Of a DNA stretch of 9,440 bases, positions 1-7,263 are shown one piece after another (within the stretch, counting starts at the first letter, position 1; the number at the start of each line of letters is the position of its first letter). The notes below the pieces were generated by a model. It saw only the letters and a list, made by a program, of their open reading frames with translations, searched no databases and was not told the DNA's origin. Location of the stretch: NCBI GenBank assembly GCA_009843585.1, contig VYDC01000200.1, positions 2,822 through 12,261 on the forward strand, in the 5' to 3' direction. The DNA comes from Chloroflexota bacterium. Its GTDB lineage: Bacteria > Chloroflexota > Dehalococcoidia > UBA2979. Both the position numbers and the translations under genes were made by a program.

Positions 1-17
1 CGCCGTCGGGCTGAGAG

Positions 18-63
18 GGTGCCCCCAGGGGGACTCGAACCCTCGTTACCACCTTGAGAGGGT
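18..63 (-). repeat. Displaced tRNA-Glu 3' half (putative att site)
   Basis: This stretch repeats positions 7265-7310 in the same orientation, with mismatches only at 43 (T versus C) and 48 (A versus T), so 44 of 46 bases agree. Read on the minus strand it contains the anticodon loop CTCTCAA, the variable region, the T arm with TTCGAGT and the 3' acceptor strand. It lacks a usable 5' half, and the encoded CCA of the intact gene is replaced. The position-43 change breaks a T-stem pair, as expected of a copy no longer under selection. After position 63 identity stops, although CCTAGG (65-70) recurs four bases out of register with the D-loop region of the true tRNA (7316-7321). Best read as the attachment-site half left after an element integrated at the tRNA anticodon arm; a decayed tandem tRNA duplicate is the alternative. 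Confidence 0.75.
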
Positions 64-318
64 ACCTAGGTCGGTCCCGTTCCGTCGCTTCTGGTCCACT
101 GGCGGGCCGGTTACGCACCCATTAGGAGGTTACTTATGGCAAGTCCAGTTGCCAACCGCGATCTCCTGTCCCGCGCCGTCCTGCCCCACCTGGCCCCAAG
201 ATGGCCCCACGTGAGCCGCCGGCTGCCTGACGCCTTGCGCTCGATCCCGTCGGCGATGGATGCGAGCTGGCCGCGCGTCTTCCGGGATCGCTCGCGTTGC
301 CCGAACATCTCCTCCCGT
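64..318. other. Left island end, no supported gene
   Basis: This stretch between the att-like repeat and the permease stop holds no recognisable gene. Three (G/T)CCCCA-type motifs lie at 183-188, 193-198 and 204-209, spaced 10 and 11 bases apart, and the 193-209 segment recurs near the opposite end of the island. A 65-codon minus-strand frame (111-308) opens 10 bases after the permease stop, but its GGAGGAG abuts the ATG with no spacer and the predicted basic peptide matches nothing I recognise. A strong plus-strand Shine-Dalgarno-like AGGAGG (124-129) precedes an ATG at 136, but the frame it opens is antisense to the transport genes. Confidence 0.5.
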
Positions 319-1401
319 TCACAACGACTGCCCCAGCCCGCTGTGACGCGCGAGGAGCAGGCCGAAGAGCGGCGCGCCGACGAGGGCCGTGATCACTCCG
401 ATCGGCAGCTCCTGGGGTTGCACGATGATTCTCGCGAGGACATCCGCCCAGAGAAGGAACAGCCCCCCACCGAGGCAGGCAGTCGGCAGCAGACGTGCGT
501 GGTCGGGCCCGAGGATGATCCGGACGGCGTGGGGCACGACCAGGCCCACGAAACCGATGCCGCCCGCCAGCGCCCCCGACGCGCCGGTCAGCAGGGCGGC
601 CACGACGAAGAGGACTCGCCGAAATCGCTCGGGGGAGACGCCGAGGCTCGTCGCCGTCTCTTCACCGAACAGCAGTGCGTTGAGCGCGCGGGCCTGCGAC
701 ATCAGGTAGGCCAACCCGACGGCCAGCGGTACTGCCGGAATAGCGATGCGGTCCCAGCTCGCCCCGCCGAGCCCGCCCGCGAGCCAGAACATCGCTGCAC
801 GGAACGCCCCGTTCGAATCGCTCATGAAGAGCAAGGCACTCGTCGCCGCAGTGAGGACGTAGCCGATGGCGACGCCGGCAAGGATGAGTCGCGCCGGCGT
901 CATCCTCCCGCGGGCGCCCGCCAGGGCGAACGTGAGGGAGAAGGCGATGAGCGCTCCGAGAAACGCCGACGCGGCGAGGGAGTAGGTCCCGAGCCAGGAG
1001 ACCCCCAGCACGATCACGGCGACCGCACCGAAACCGGCTCCTGCTGTTCCTCCGAGCAGGGTCGGGTCGGCGAGGGGGTTCCGCACCATCGCCTGCAGCA
1101 CGGCCCCGACCACCGACAGGGAAGCACCGACGAGGATGGCGAGGACGGCCCGCGGCACGCGGATGTGCCAGACGATGCGCTCTTCAGCGTTGGTCCACGT
1201 CAGATCGAAGATCCGCTCGCCCGAGAGCTGGTGCACGACGATCCGCCAGGAGTCTGCAGGCGATATGTCGGCCGCCCCAAGGGCGGCAGCGAGAACGATC
1301 GAGGTGCCGAGGGACAGCGCAAGGACGGCCAGCAGGAAGCCGAACCCGATGCGTCGCGCGACGGCCGAACCCACCAGCGAAACGCCCCGTGCCCTCGGCA
1401 T
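319..1401 (-). CDS. FecCD-family ABC transporter permease
   Basis: Inner-membrane channel subunit (360 aa, the usual length) of a type II ABC importer of the ferric siderophore, haem or vitamin B12 class. Family motifs are clear: RVPRAVLAILVGA (81-93) running into NPLADPTLLG (108-117), then GIGFVGLVVPHAVRIILGPDH (281-301 region), and ELPIGVITALVGAPLFG (331-347). Hydrophobic segments are spread over the whole chain, consistent with about ten helices. The ATG lies 15 bases after the stop of the binding-protein gene, so the two are probably one transcript; its ribosome site is weak (GAG just before ATG), suggesting dependence on upstream translation. Only one permease gene is present, so a homodimer is expected. 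The matching ATPase is in the opposite-facing operon. The ligand cannot be read from the sequence. Confidence 0.93.
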   Translation of the reverse strand: MPRARGVSLVGSAVARRIGFGFLLAVLALSLGTSIVLAAALGAADISPADSWRIVVHQLSGERIFDLTWTNAEERIVWHIRVPRAVLAILVGASLSVVGAVLQAMVRNPLADPTLLGGTAGAGFGAVAVIVLGVSWLGTYSLAASAFLGALIAFSLTFALAGARGRMTPARLILAGVAIGYVLTAATSALLFMSDSNGAFRAAMFWLAGGLGGASWDRIAIPAVPLAVGLAYLMSQARALNALLFGEETATSLGVSPERFRRVLFVVAALLTGASGALAGGIGFVGLVVPHAVRIILGPDHARLLPTACLGGGLFLLWADVLARIIVQPQELPIGVITALVGAPLFGLLLARHSGLGQSL

Positions 1402-1416
1402 CTCGAGGGCCGAAGG

Positions 1417-2535
1417 CTATTGGCGCTCGCCCCAGAGTACGTCGACGACCGTTTCCACTGCGTAGAACATCCGCAGGCCGGGGATGACGTCGCCGTAGAT
1501 GATGGAGCCGTATCGCTGATCAACCACTGCCTGCATGCCGCTCAGCACCGGCGAGTCTTCCAGCAGTTGAATCCGGGCGTCGCGATCGCCGTAGTCGACG
1601 ATGATGATGGCTTCCGGATCCTTCGCGACGATGTCCTCGAGGGTTGCGTTCATCCAGACGTTCGCCCGGTCGCCCTGAGTGTCGCCATAGATATTCCGGC
1701 CGCCTGCGGCCTCGATCATCGCCGTCGGAGCGGCACCTCTCGCAGCCGTGAAGATGGGCCCGCTGCCGAAGTCCATCAGGAACACGCGCGGAGGCTCCGC
1801 GCCCTCGGGCACACGGTCAGCCGCGGCTGCGAGCACGCCTTCCAGTTCGGCGATGAGCTCGGCACCCCGATCCTGCACGTCGAAGATCTCGGAGATCTCG
1901 CGGATGTACTCGTAGACCCGTTCGAAGTCCTGAGCACGCGTGTCGCCCGCGCATGCCTCCGTGAAGGCGTAGGGGCCCAGCCCGGCGTCGAGCTGCGAGT
2001 CGACCGTGTTGCCGACGGATTCGTCGTACCCGTACGACCAGACGAAGTCGGGGTTGGCATCGAGCAGGGCTTCGAGTGACGGGATCGGCCAGGAGCCACC
2101 GAAGCGCTCGATGTCATTGGCCTCGAACTCGGCCTCGTTCTGCGGGAGCACGGGAGCGTCACCGAAGTAGCCGACGACCCGATCCCCGAGCCCGAGCGCG
2201 AGGAGGATGTCGAGGGCGTTGGACTCCTGAACGATGACGCGAGTGGGCGCCGCGTCGAAGGTGACATCGACCCCGCACACGTCGACGGTCACCGGGTACT
2301 GCGTCCGGTGCTCCGGCTCGGCGGCCGCCGTCGGCGTGGCTGCGGCCGCCGTCGGCGTGGCTGCGACCGCCGTTGGCGTGGCTGCCGTCGTCTCGCCGGC
2401 TGCTGTAGTCGCGGCGGCGGCGGCAGGTGGCGATGGCGCGGCGGCGGTGTTTCCGTCGCCATCGTCGTCGCCGCATCCCGCAATCAGGAGGACGGCCAAT
2501 GCTGGAGCGAGAAACAGTCTCGTTGCGGTCTTCAA
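1417..2535 (-). CDS. FecB/BtuF-type substrate-binding lipoprotein
   Basis: Extracytoplasmic ligand receptor (372 aa) for the adjacent FecCD-type permease. The N-terminus is a lipoprotein signal: basic start, hydrophobic core and lipobox IAGC with the lipidated cysteine at 21. Residues 22-72 are an Asp-, Ala-, Thr- and Pro-rich linker including a tandem ATPTA-type repeat. The binding domain begins about residue 82 (CGVDVTF at 86-92, then APTRVIV) and continues with ALDILLALGLGDRVVGYFG and IPSLEALLDANPDFV, typical of the helical-backbone metal-chelate binding fold. Cys86 and Cys194 could form a disulfide. The chosen start is TTG at 2535, because TGAGGAG lies 8 bases upstream (2544-2550) and the signal peptide begins right there; no better start keeps the signal intact. 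Siderophore is most likely; haem or corrinoid cannot be excluded. Confidence 0.92.
   Translation of the reverse strand: MKTATRLFLAPALAVLLIAGCGDDDGDGNTAAAPSPPAAAAATTAAGETTAATPTAVAATPTAAAATPTAAAEPEHRTQYPVTVDVCGVDVTFDAAPTRVIVQESNALDILLALGLGDRVVGYFGDAPVLPQNEAEFEANDIERFGGSWPIPSLEALLDANPDFVWSYGYDESVGNTVDSQLDAGLGPYAFTEACAGDTRAQDFERVYEYIREISEIFDVQDRGAELIAELEGVLAAAADRVPEGAEPPRVFLMDFGSGPIFTAARGAAPTAMIEAAGGRNIYGDTQGDRANVWMNATLEDIVAKDPEAIIIVDYGDRDARIQLLEDSPVLSGMQAVVDQRYGSIIYGDVIPGLRMFYAVETVVDVLWGERQ
2322..2384. repeat. Three tandem 21-bp units in the lipoprotein linker
   Basis: Three consecutive 21-bp units lie at 2322-2342, 2343-2363 and 2364-2384. The first two are identical and the third differs by two bases. 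Each encodes seven residues of the pattern ATPTA plus two alanines (or Val-Ala) in the lipoprotein linker. In-frame units allow linker length to change by slippage without breaking the gene. Confidence 0.9.
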
Positions 2536-2671
2536 CAGTCGGTCTCCTCAGAGTAAGCCTTGACACTCGATTGATACGCTGTCTCAATAGGACGCCGCAT
2601 TATCACCACCCCTCGGCGCAATGGCAAGGGGCGCCGGCCAACCGTTGGGCCGACCGCAAAGGGACGCTCCG
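2536..2671. promoter_or_regulatory. Divergent control region of the transport genes
   Basis: This 136-bp gap separates the leftward binding protein/permease pair from the rightward ABC genes and must hold both promoters. A plus-strand TTGACA at 2560-2565 resembles a -35 box, but only poor -10 matches (around 2583-2590) follow. An imperfect inverted repeat runs from TTGACACT (2560) to TGTCTCAA (2587), about six of eight positions pairing. A second dyad, CGGCC (2635-2639) with GGCCG (2648-2652), sits just before the ribosome site of the rightward operon. Neither matches the DtxR/IdeR or Fur consensus well. Iron-dependent control is an expectation from gene content, not something the sequence proves. 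Confidence 0.5.
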
Positions 2672-4417
2672 ATGATGATCCACCCCCGCCTCGCGCGGCT
2701 CGCCCTTCGTGCGCCGTTCCTGTTCTTCCTCACGGTTGGGCTGGGACTGCTCGGCTCGCTCGCCGCCGTTGGCCAGGGATTCGCCACGGGCCACGCGCTC
2801 GCGGAAGTCCTGACGGGGGGAACCGCCGAAGAGCTGCTCTGGGTGTTCGCTGTTGTCGTCGGGCTGATCCTCAGCCGGTCCATCCTGCTCTGGACCCAGA
2901 GCGTCGTCGCGGCGCTTCTCGGAGGGACGATCAAGCTCCGCATGCGGCGTGAGATGTACGGGCGGCTGCTGGACCTCGGCCACGGGTACACCACGAGTCT
3001 GCGCAGCGGGGAGGTTCAGGCCACGCTCTCGGACGGCCTCGAGCACCTCGACCCGTACGTCAGCAAGTACCTGCCCCAGGCCGTGGTCGCCCTGGTCGTC
3101 CCGCTGACCGTCGTCGTCTATCTCGCGACGATCGACCTCTCCATCGGAGGTGTCGTGCTCGCCGGCGCGCTGTTCATCGCCTTCGGGCCACGAGTCTGGC
3201 AGAGGACTTTGGGCAAGGCCGGCGAGCGCCATTGGGCCTCATGGACCACGGTGGCCTCGCGGTTCGTCGAGGGCCTGCTCGGCATGATCACGCTCAAAGC
3301 GTTCAATGCCAGCCGCCGGTTCGGCCGGCAGCTGCGCGACGAGGCGGTCCGCCTCTACCTCGCCACGCGTCACCTACTGGTCGTATCGCTCGCTTCCCAC
3401 ATCGTCATCGGCGTCACGCACTCAGGCGGGCTCGCCGCCGCAGGGCTCGTCGGTGCCTTCCGCTTCACACAGGGTGACCTCTCCGCTGCCGAGCTCCTGG
3501 TAGTCCTCTTCCTCGCCAACGAGGCCTTCCGTCCGCTGACCGAACTGGCCCAGTACTGGCACCAGGGGTACATGGGGACCTCGGCGGCGAACGGGATCTT
3601 CGCGATCGTCGACGCCGAGGAGGTGCTGCACGACACCCTTGCCCGGGAGGGAGCTGGCGCAGCCCCCGCCGTGGCAGGAGGCGCTCCTACCGTGCGGTTC
3701 GAGGGTGTCTCCTACCGCTATCCGGGCGCGACGCAAGACGCGGTCGACGGGATCGACGTGGAGATCGCTGGCGGGCGGACGCTGGCGATCGTTGGACGCT
3801 CCGGCTCAGGCAAGACGACGCTCATCTCGCTACTGCTCAGAGCGTTCGACCCGACGGCCGGTCGCATCACCATCGACGGGGCTGAGGTGCGCTCCCTTCC
3901 ACCTCGCGACTACCGCACGTACTTCGCATACGTCTCTCAGGACGTCTACCTCTTCCATGGGACGGTGGCGGACAACCTTCGGCTCGCGCGCGAGTCGGCC
4001 AGTGACGAGGAACTCATCCGGGCGGCGCGGGATGCGGGAGTCCATGAGTTCGTGGCCGGGCTTCCGGACGGTTACGAGACGATGGTCGGTGAGCGCGGCG
4101 TGCGACTCTCAGGGGGTGAACGACAGCGCGTCGCCATCGCGCGCGCGTTCCTGAAGGACGCGCCCGTGCTCGTGCTCGATGAGCCGACATCCAGCCTCGA
4201 TGGCGAGAATGAGCGTCACGTCCGCGACTCGCTCCTGCGACTGATGAAGGGCCGAGCCACGGTGGTGATCTCCCATCGGCTCTCGGCGGTCGACTTCGCG
4301 GACGAGGTCGTGATGCTCGATGCAGGCCGCGTGGTCGAGCGGGGAGCGCCCGAGGATCTCCTCCAGGAGGATGGCCGATTCGCCGCCCTCGCCAGGGCGC
4401 AGGTGGTGTCGGCATGA
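2672..4417 (+). CDS. Half-size ABC transporter, CydD-like, membrane-ATPase fusion
   Basis: A 581-aa protein with an N-terminal exporter-type membrane domain (six expected helices, about residues 14-300) fused to an ATPase. The ATPase is complete: Walker A GRSGSGKT (375-382), Q-loop YVSQD, signature LSGGERQ (479-485), Walker B LVLDE with Asp503/Glu504, D-loop SSLD, H-loop His535. LDPYVSKYLPQ (126-136), just before a long hydrophobic pair, and KAGERHWASWTTVASRFVEG resemble CydD-type subunits. The start is the ATG at 2672, because AAAGGGA (2658-2664) lies 7 bases upstream; an ATG at 2621 in the same frame has no ribosome site and would add a non-hydrophobic leader. It overlaps the next ABC gene by 4 bases (ATGA), implying coupled synthesis and a heterodimer. 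IrtA/YbtP-like siderophore import is possible from context; CydD-like export of a thiol or haem-related substrate is the main alternative. Confidence 0.88.
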   Translation: MMIHPRLARLALRAPFLFFLTVGLGLLGSLAAVGQGFATGHALAEVLTGGTAEELLWVFAVVVGLILSRSILLWTQSVVAALLGGTIKLRMRREMYGRLLDLGHGYTTSLRSGEVQATLSDGLEHLDPYVSKYLPQAVVALVVPLTVVVYLATIDLSIGGVVLAGALFIAFGPRVWQRTLGKAGERHWASWTTVASRFVEGLLGMITLKAFNASRRFGRQLRDEAVRLYLATRHLLVVSLASHIVIGVTHSGGLAAAGLVGAFRFTQGDLSAAELLVVLFLANEAFRPLTELAQYWHQGYMGTSAANGIFAIVDAEEVLHDTLAREGAGAAPAVAGGAPTVRFEGVSYRYPGATQDAVDGIDVEIAGGRTLAIVGRSGSGKTTLISLLLRAFDPTAGRITIDGAEVRSLPPRDYRTYFAYVSQDVYLFHGTVADNLRLARESASDEELIRAARDAGVHEFVAGLPDGYETMVGERGVRLSGGERQRVAIARAFLKDAPVLVLDEPTSSLDGENERHVRDSLLRLMKGRATVVISHRLSAVDFADEVVMLDAGRVVERGAPEDLLQEDGRFAALARAQVVSA

Positions 4418-6210
4418 CGTTCATGACTCGCGTATTGCAGTGGGACCCGCCCAGCGAAGTCGCTCCCGAGTCCTGGCCGACGGGACTTCGGGGCCTCACC
4501 CGTGCGCTGCGGCCCTACTGGGGGCTGTTCGCGCTCGCGACGCTCGCTGGCCTCACGCAGCACGGGCTCAACCTCGCGACCGCGGCGATGACCGCGTACG
4601 TGGTTGGCGCAGCGATTGATGGGGCCTCGTGGTCCGAACTCGAGCCCTGGGCGTGGGCCATCGCGGCGCTCGTCGCGACGAGGGGGGTGCTGACCTTCGT
4701 CGAGCAGTGGCTTGGCCACGACCTCGCGTTCCGGCTGCTCGCCGTCCTCCGGCACTGGATCTACTGGGGTGTCGAGCGCATCGCGCCGGCAGGGCTGATG
4801 CGCCGTCGCAGCGGCGACCTCGCGGCGGCCGCGATGCAGGACGCGGAGAAGCTGGAGGTCTTCTACGCGCACACCAGCATCGAGACGATCATCGCCGTCG
4901 TGATCCCGGCCATCGGCCTTGTCGCGATGTCAATCCTCCACCCGATGTTCGGCGTCGTGACGCTGCCCATTCTGATCCTGATGGCCACGGTGCCGTTCTG
5001 GCTGATTCGGTACGCCAACCGCCAGGGGCGCGAAGTCCGCGACCGGACCGGCGAACTCCAGTCCGAGGTGCTTGACTCCATCCATGGTCTTCGCGAAGTC
5101 GTCATGTTCGGGCGCGAGGAGGACCGTCTCAACCGTCTCGACCGCTTCGGTCGCGCGCTGGTCCGATCGCAGGTCCGGTTCGGAGTGCGCGGTGGTCTCG
5201 AAGTCGCCGTCACGAACGGGCTCGCAGCCGTCGGGGTACTCGCCGCCCTCGTGATTTCGGCGATCACCGTTGAGCGGGGCACGCTCGACGCGCGCCTCGC
5301 ACCTGTCGCCGTGACACTCGCGATCTTCACGCTCTTCGCCGTGGTTCGGTACGTGAGCATCGTCTCCAACAACCAGGGGCAGGTGTTCGGTTCGGCCGAC
5401 CGCATCTTCGGCCTCCTCAACGGGGAGCAGGCAATCAACGACTCCGGTGACGCCGATCTGCCCGGCGATACGGACGTGGCATTCGAGAACGTGACCTTCA
5501 CCTACGACGCGCCGCTCGCGCCGGCGGTGGCCGAGGTGTCGTTCACGATCCCTGCTGGAAGGACTGTCGCACTGGTCGGGCCTTCTGGCGCCGGAAAGAG
5601 CACCTGCGCCCACCTGCTCATGCGGTTCTGGGACGTGGAGACCGGGCGCATCGCGATCGGCGGCATGGACATTCGCGAGACTTCCAGCGAGAGCCTGCGC
5701 GATCTGATCGGCTACGTCCCGCAGGACCCGTTCCTCTTCCAGGCCAGCGTGGCCGACAACATACGGCTCGCTCGGCCAGAGGCGACCGATGAGGAGGTAC
5801 GTCGGGCGGCGGCAGAGGCACGAGCCGACGTGTTCATCGAGCGCATGCCCGAGGGATACGACACCGTCGTCGGCGAGCGAGGGTCCAGTCTCTCGGGTGG
5901 CGAGCGCCAGCGGATCGCGATCGCGCGGGCACTTCTCAAGGCTCCGCCGATCCTCGTCATGGACGAGCCGACCTCCATGCTCGACGCCTTCAGCGAGCAG
6001 GAGCTCCGCGAGGCGATGGAGGCCGCGCGATCGGGGAGGACGGTGATGGTCATTGCTCACCGCCTCTCCACCATCCGCTCGGCCGACCTCATCGTGGTGC
6101 TCGACGAGGGGCGCGTGCGGGAGAGCGGCACGCACGACGAGTTGCTTGCGAGGGAGGGGCTCTACGCTCGCCTCGTGAGCATCCAGCGTGAAGGCATTCT
6201 GGCGGGGTAG
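4414..6210 (+). CDS. Half-size ABC transporter, CydC-like partner subunit
   Basis: Second exporter-fold ABC protein (598 aa), translationally coupled to the first. Its membrane domain covers about residues 28-300 and contains RRRSGDLAAAAMQDAEKLE, the loop after the second helix that in CydC-type and other exporters reads R-x-G-D-L. The ATPase has Walker A GPSGAGKS (389-396), Q-loop YVPQD, signature LSGGERQ (493-499), Walker B with Asp517/Glu518, D-loop SMLD and H-loop His549. Both subunits therefore keep a full set of catalytic residues, unlike many heterodimeric exporters with one degenerate site. A second ATG at 4423 could also serve as start. The FecE-type gene begins 2 bases after the stop, tying this pair to metal-chelate uptake. 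Direction of transport cannot be read from the sequence. Confidence 0.88.
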   Translation: MTFMTRVLQWDPPSEVAPESWPTGLRGLTRALRPYWGLFALATLAGLTQHGLNLATAAMTAYVVGAAIDGASWSELEPWAWAIAALVATRGVLTFVEQWLGHDLAFRLLAVLRHWIYWGVERIAPAGLMRRRSGDLAAAAMQDAEKLEVFYAHTSIETIIAVVIPAIGLVAMSILHPMFGVVTLPILILMATVPFWLIRYANRQGREVRDRTGELQSEVLDSIHGLREVVMFGREEDRLNRLDRFGRALVRSQVRFGVRGGLEVAVTNGLAAVGVLAALVISAITVERGTLDARLAPVAVTLAIFTLFAVVRYVSIVSNNQGQVFGSADRIFGLLNGEQAINDSGDADLPGDTDVAFENVTFTYDAPLAPAVAEVSFTIPAGRTVALVGPSGAGKSTCAHLLMRFWDVETGRIAIGGMDIRETSSESLRDLIGYVPQDPFLFQASVADNIRLARPEATDEEVRRAAAEARADVFIERMPEGYDTVVGERGSSLSGGERQRIAIARALLKAPPILVMDEPTSMLDAFSEQELREAMEAARSGRTVMVIAHRLSTIRSADLIVVLDEGRVRESGTHDELLAREGLYARLVSIQREGILAG

Positions 6211-6212
6211 CG

Positions 6213-6998
6213 GTGGAACTCCACATCGAGGGTGTGACCGTCGAGCTCGGCGGCAGTCTGATTTGCCGAGATGTCAGCTTCGAGGTCCCAAGTGGGTCGC
6301 TCGTGGGATTGGTGGGTCCCAACGGGAGCGGCAAGACGACGCTCCTGCGGACCGTCTACCGGCTGCTTCGACCGCGGCTCGGACGGGTCGTGGCGGGGGG
6401 CGACGATGTGTGGTCGCTCTCTCCACGCGACTCTGCGCGACGAACGGCAGTCGTCGTTCAGGAGCCTGCCCACGACTTCGACTTCACCGTGTCAGCCGTG
6501 GTCGGGATGGGCAGGACGCCGCACAAGCGAGGCTTCGAGCGTGACTCGGCCAACGACAGGATGCTGGTGGCGGATGCGATCGCCCGGGTGGGCATGACGG
6601 CACTCGCCGAGCGGCCGTTCGGGACGCTATCGGGTGGTGAGAAGCAGCGGACCCTGATCGCGCGGTCGGTGGCACAACAGGCTCAGGTGCTAGTTCTCGA
6701 TGAGCCCACCAACCACCTCGATCTCCGCTATCAGCTTGAGACGTTGCAGCTCATCACGAGCCTCGGTGTCACGAGCATTATGGCCATCCACGACGTGAAC
6801 CTCGCTTCACAGTTTTGTGATGAGGTCGTGCTCATGCGGCAGGGTGCCATCCACTCGGCCGGACCAACCGGAGCCGTCCTCTCAGCAGAGGCGATCCAGG
6901 ATCTGTTTGAGGTCGACGTGGAGGTGGCTACCACTGCATCGGGGCACAACACGTTCTGGCTGGGCACACGTGTGGCGGAAGCGGCGAATTCACCTTGA
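6213..6998 (+). CDS. FecE-family ABC transporter ATP-binding protein
   Basis: Cytoplasmic ATPase (261 aa, normal family length) expected to power the FecCD-type permease encoded on the other strand. Motifs: Walker A GPNGSGKT (35-42), VVVQEP with the Q-loop glutamine, signature LSGGEKQ (139-145), Walker B LVLDE (Asp163, Glu164) followed by PTNHLDLRYQ, and H-loop IHDVN with His193. The PTNHLD-plus-HDVN pattern and the DLF-VDVEV C-terminal region are characteristic of the siderophore/B12 importer ATPases. The start is GTG at 6213, two bases after the preceding stop; the GGGG just upstream is a poor ribosome site, so coupling to the upstream gene is likely. About a quarter of its first 40 codons end in A or T, unlike the genes right of the tRNA. 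Confidence 0.94.
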   Translation: MELHIEGVTVELGGSLICRDVSFEVPSGSLVGLVGPNGSGKTTLLRTVYRLLRPRLGRVVAGGDDVWSLSPRDSARRTAVVVQEPAHDFDFTVSAVVGMGRTPHKRGFERDSANDRMLVADAIARVGMTALAERPFGTLSGGEKQRTLIARSVAQQAQVLVLDEPTNHLDLRYQLETLQLITSLGVTSIMAIHDVNLASQFCDEVVLMRQGAIHSAGPTGAVLSAEAIQDLFEVDVEVATTASGHNTFWLGTRVAEAANSP

Positions 6999-7263
6999 TG
7001 GAAGGGGACTAGTCGGCACCGATCGGGACTGAGCCTCGCCCGCGCCCTGGTCGGCGGGCTGCGGGCCGAGGGCGGCGCTCACGCCGCAGTTCTATCGCCG
7101 GCCGGGACGCCGCAGAGATCGACCTGCCCGTCGAAGTTCGCAAGACGGTCGCGGCCGGTGCTCTCGACACGATGCCACCGCGAATGTCCCCAGGATGGCC
7201 CCAGCGGCGGCGGTATCGCCGCCTTCCGATCCTCTCCGTCGCCGGGTTTCCAACATGGATTGT
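6999..7263. other. Right island end, no supported gene
   Basis: About 265 bases between the ATPase stop and the tRNA 3' end hold no gene I can support. Short frames are open but have no ribosome sites and no recognisable motif. The plus-strand frame around 7118-7205 encodes a peptide (…VAAGALDTMPPRMSPGWPQ) that resembles in style the C-terminal tails of tyrosine integrases, but no catalytic residue lies in it, so I do not call it. Two (T/G)CCCCA motifs at 7187-7192 and 7198-7203 match motifs near the left end. A perfect 7-bp hairpin follows at 7206-7223. Confidence 0.5.
7206..7223. terminator. Hairpin between ATPase gene and tRNA, possible terminator
   Basis: GGCGGCG (7206-7212) pairs perfectly with CGCCGCC (7217-7223) around the four-base loop GTAT. 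It lies about 210 bases after the rightward ABC operon and about 40 bases beyond the 3' end of the leftward tRNA. Only TT follows on the plus strand and no T-run on the minus strand, so intrinsic termination is weakly supported. Confidence 0.3.

Noticed and set aside
1..120. A complete second tRNA gene at the left edge
   Set aside because: Only the 3' half matches tRNA-Glu. The 5' acceptor strand and D arm cannot be formed, and T-stem and anticodon-stem pairs are broken.
111..308. A 65-codon minus-strand frame after the permease, with a peptide stretch WGHLGARWG reminiscent of tyrosine-integrase tails
   Set aside because: The GGAGGAG touches the ATG with no spacer, no integrase catalytic residue is present, and the stretch is simply the translation of the repeated GGCCCCA-type motifs.
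136..2079. A 647-codon plus-strand frame with AGGAGG 6 bases before its ATG
   Set aside because: It is exactly antisense, in codon register, to the permease and binding-protein genes. In that register a stop needs TTA, CTA or TCA in the sense genes, which are rare here, so a long frame is expected. The product is a low-complexity string rich in Arg, Asp, Glu and Gly with no domain.
2621..2671. Upstream ATG start for the first ABC gene
   Set aside because: No ribosome site precedes 2621, and the extra 17 residues are polar; AAAGGGA sits correctly for the ATG at 2672.
4930..6135. A 401-codon minus-strand frame opposite the second ABC gene
   Set aside because: Antisense to a gene with unmistakable ABC motifs; the product is rich in Arg, Glu, His and Val without domain character.
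7118..7205. Possible decayed integrase 3' end on the plus strand
   Set aside because: Only a loose resemblance in the last 20-30 residues; no Arg-His-Arg-Tyr motif can be placed and upstream frames give nothing.
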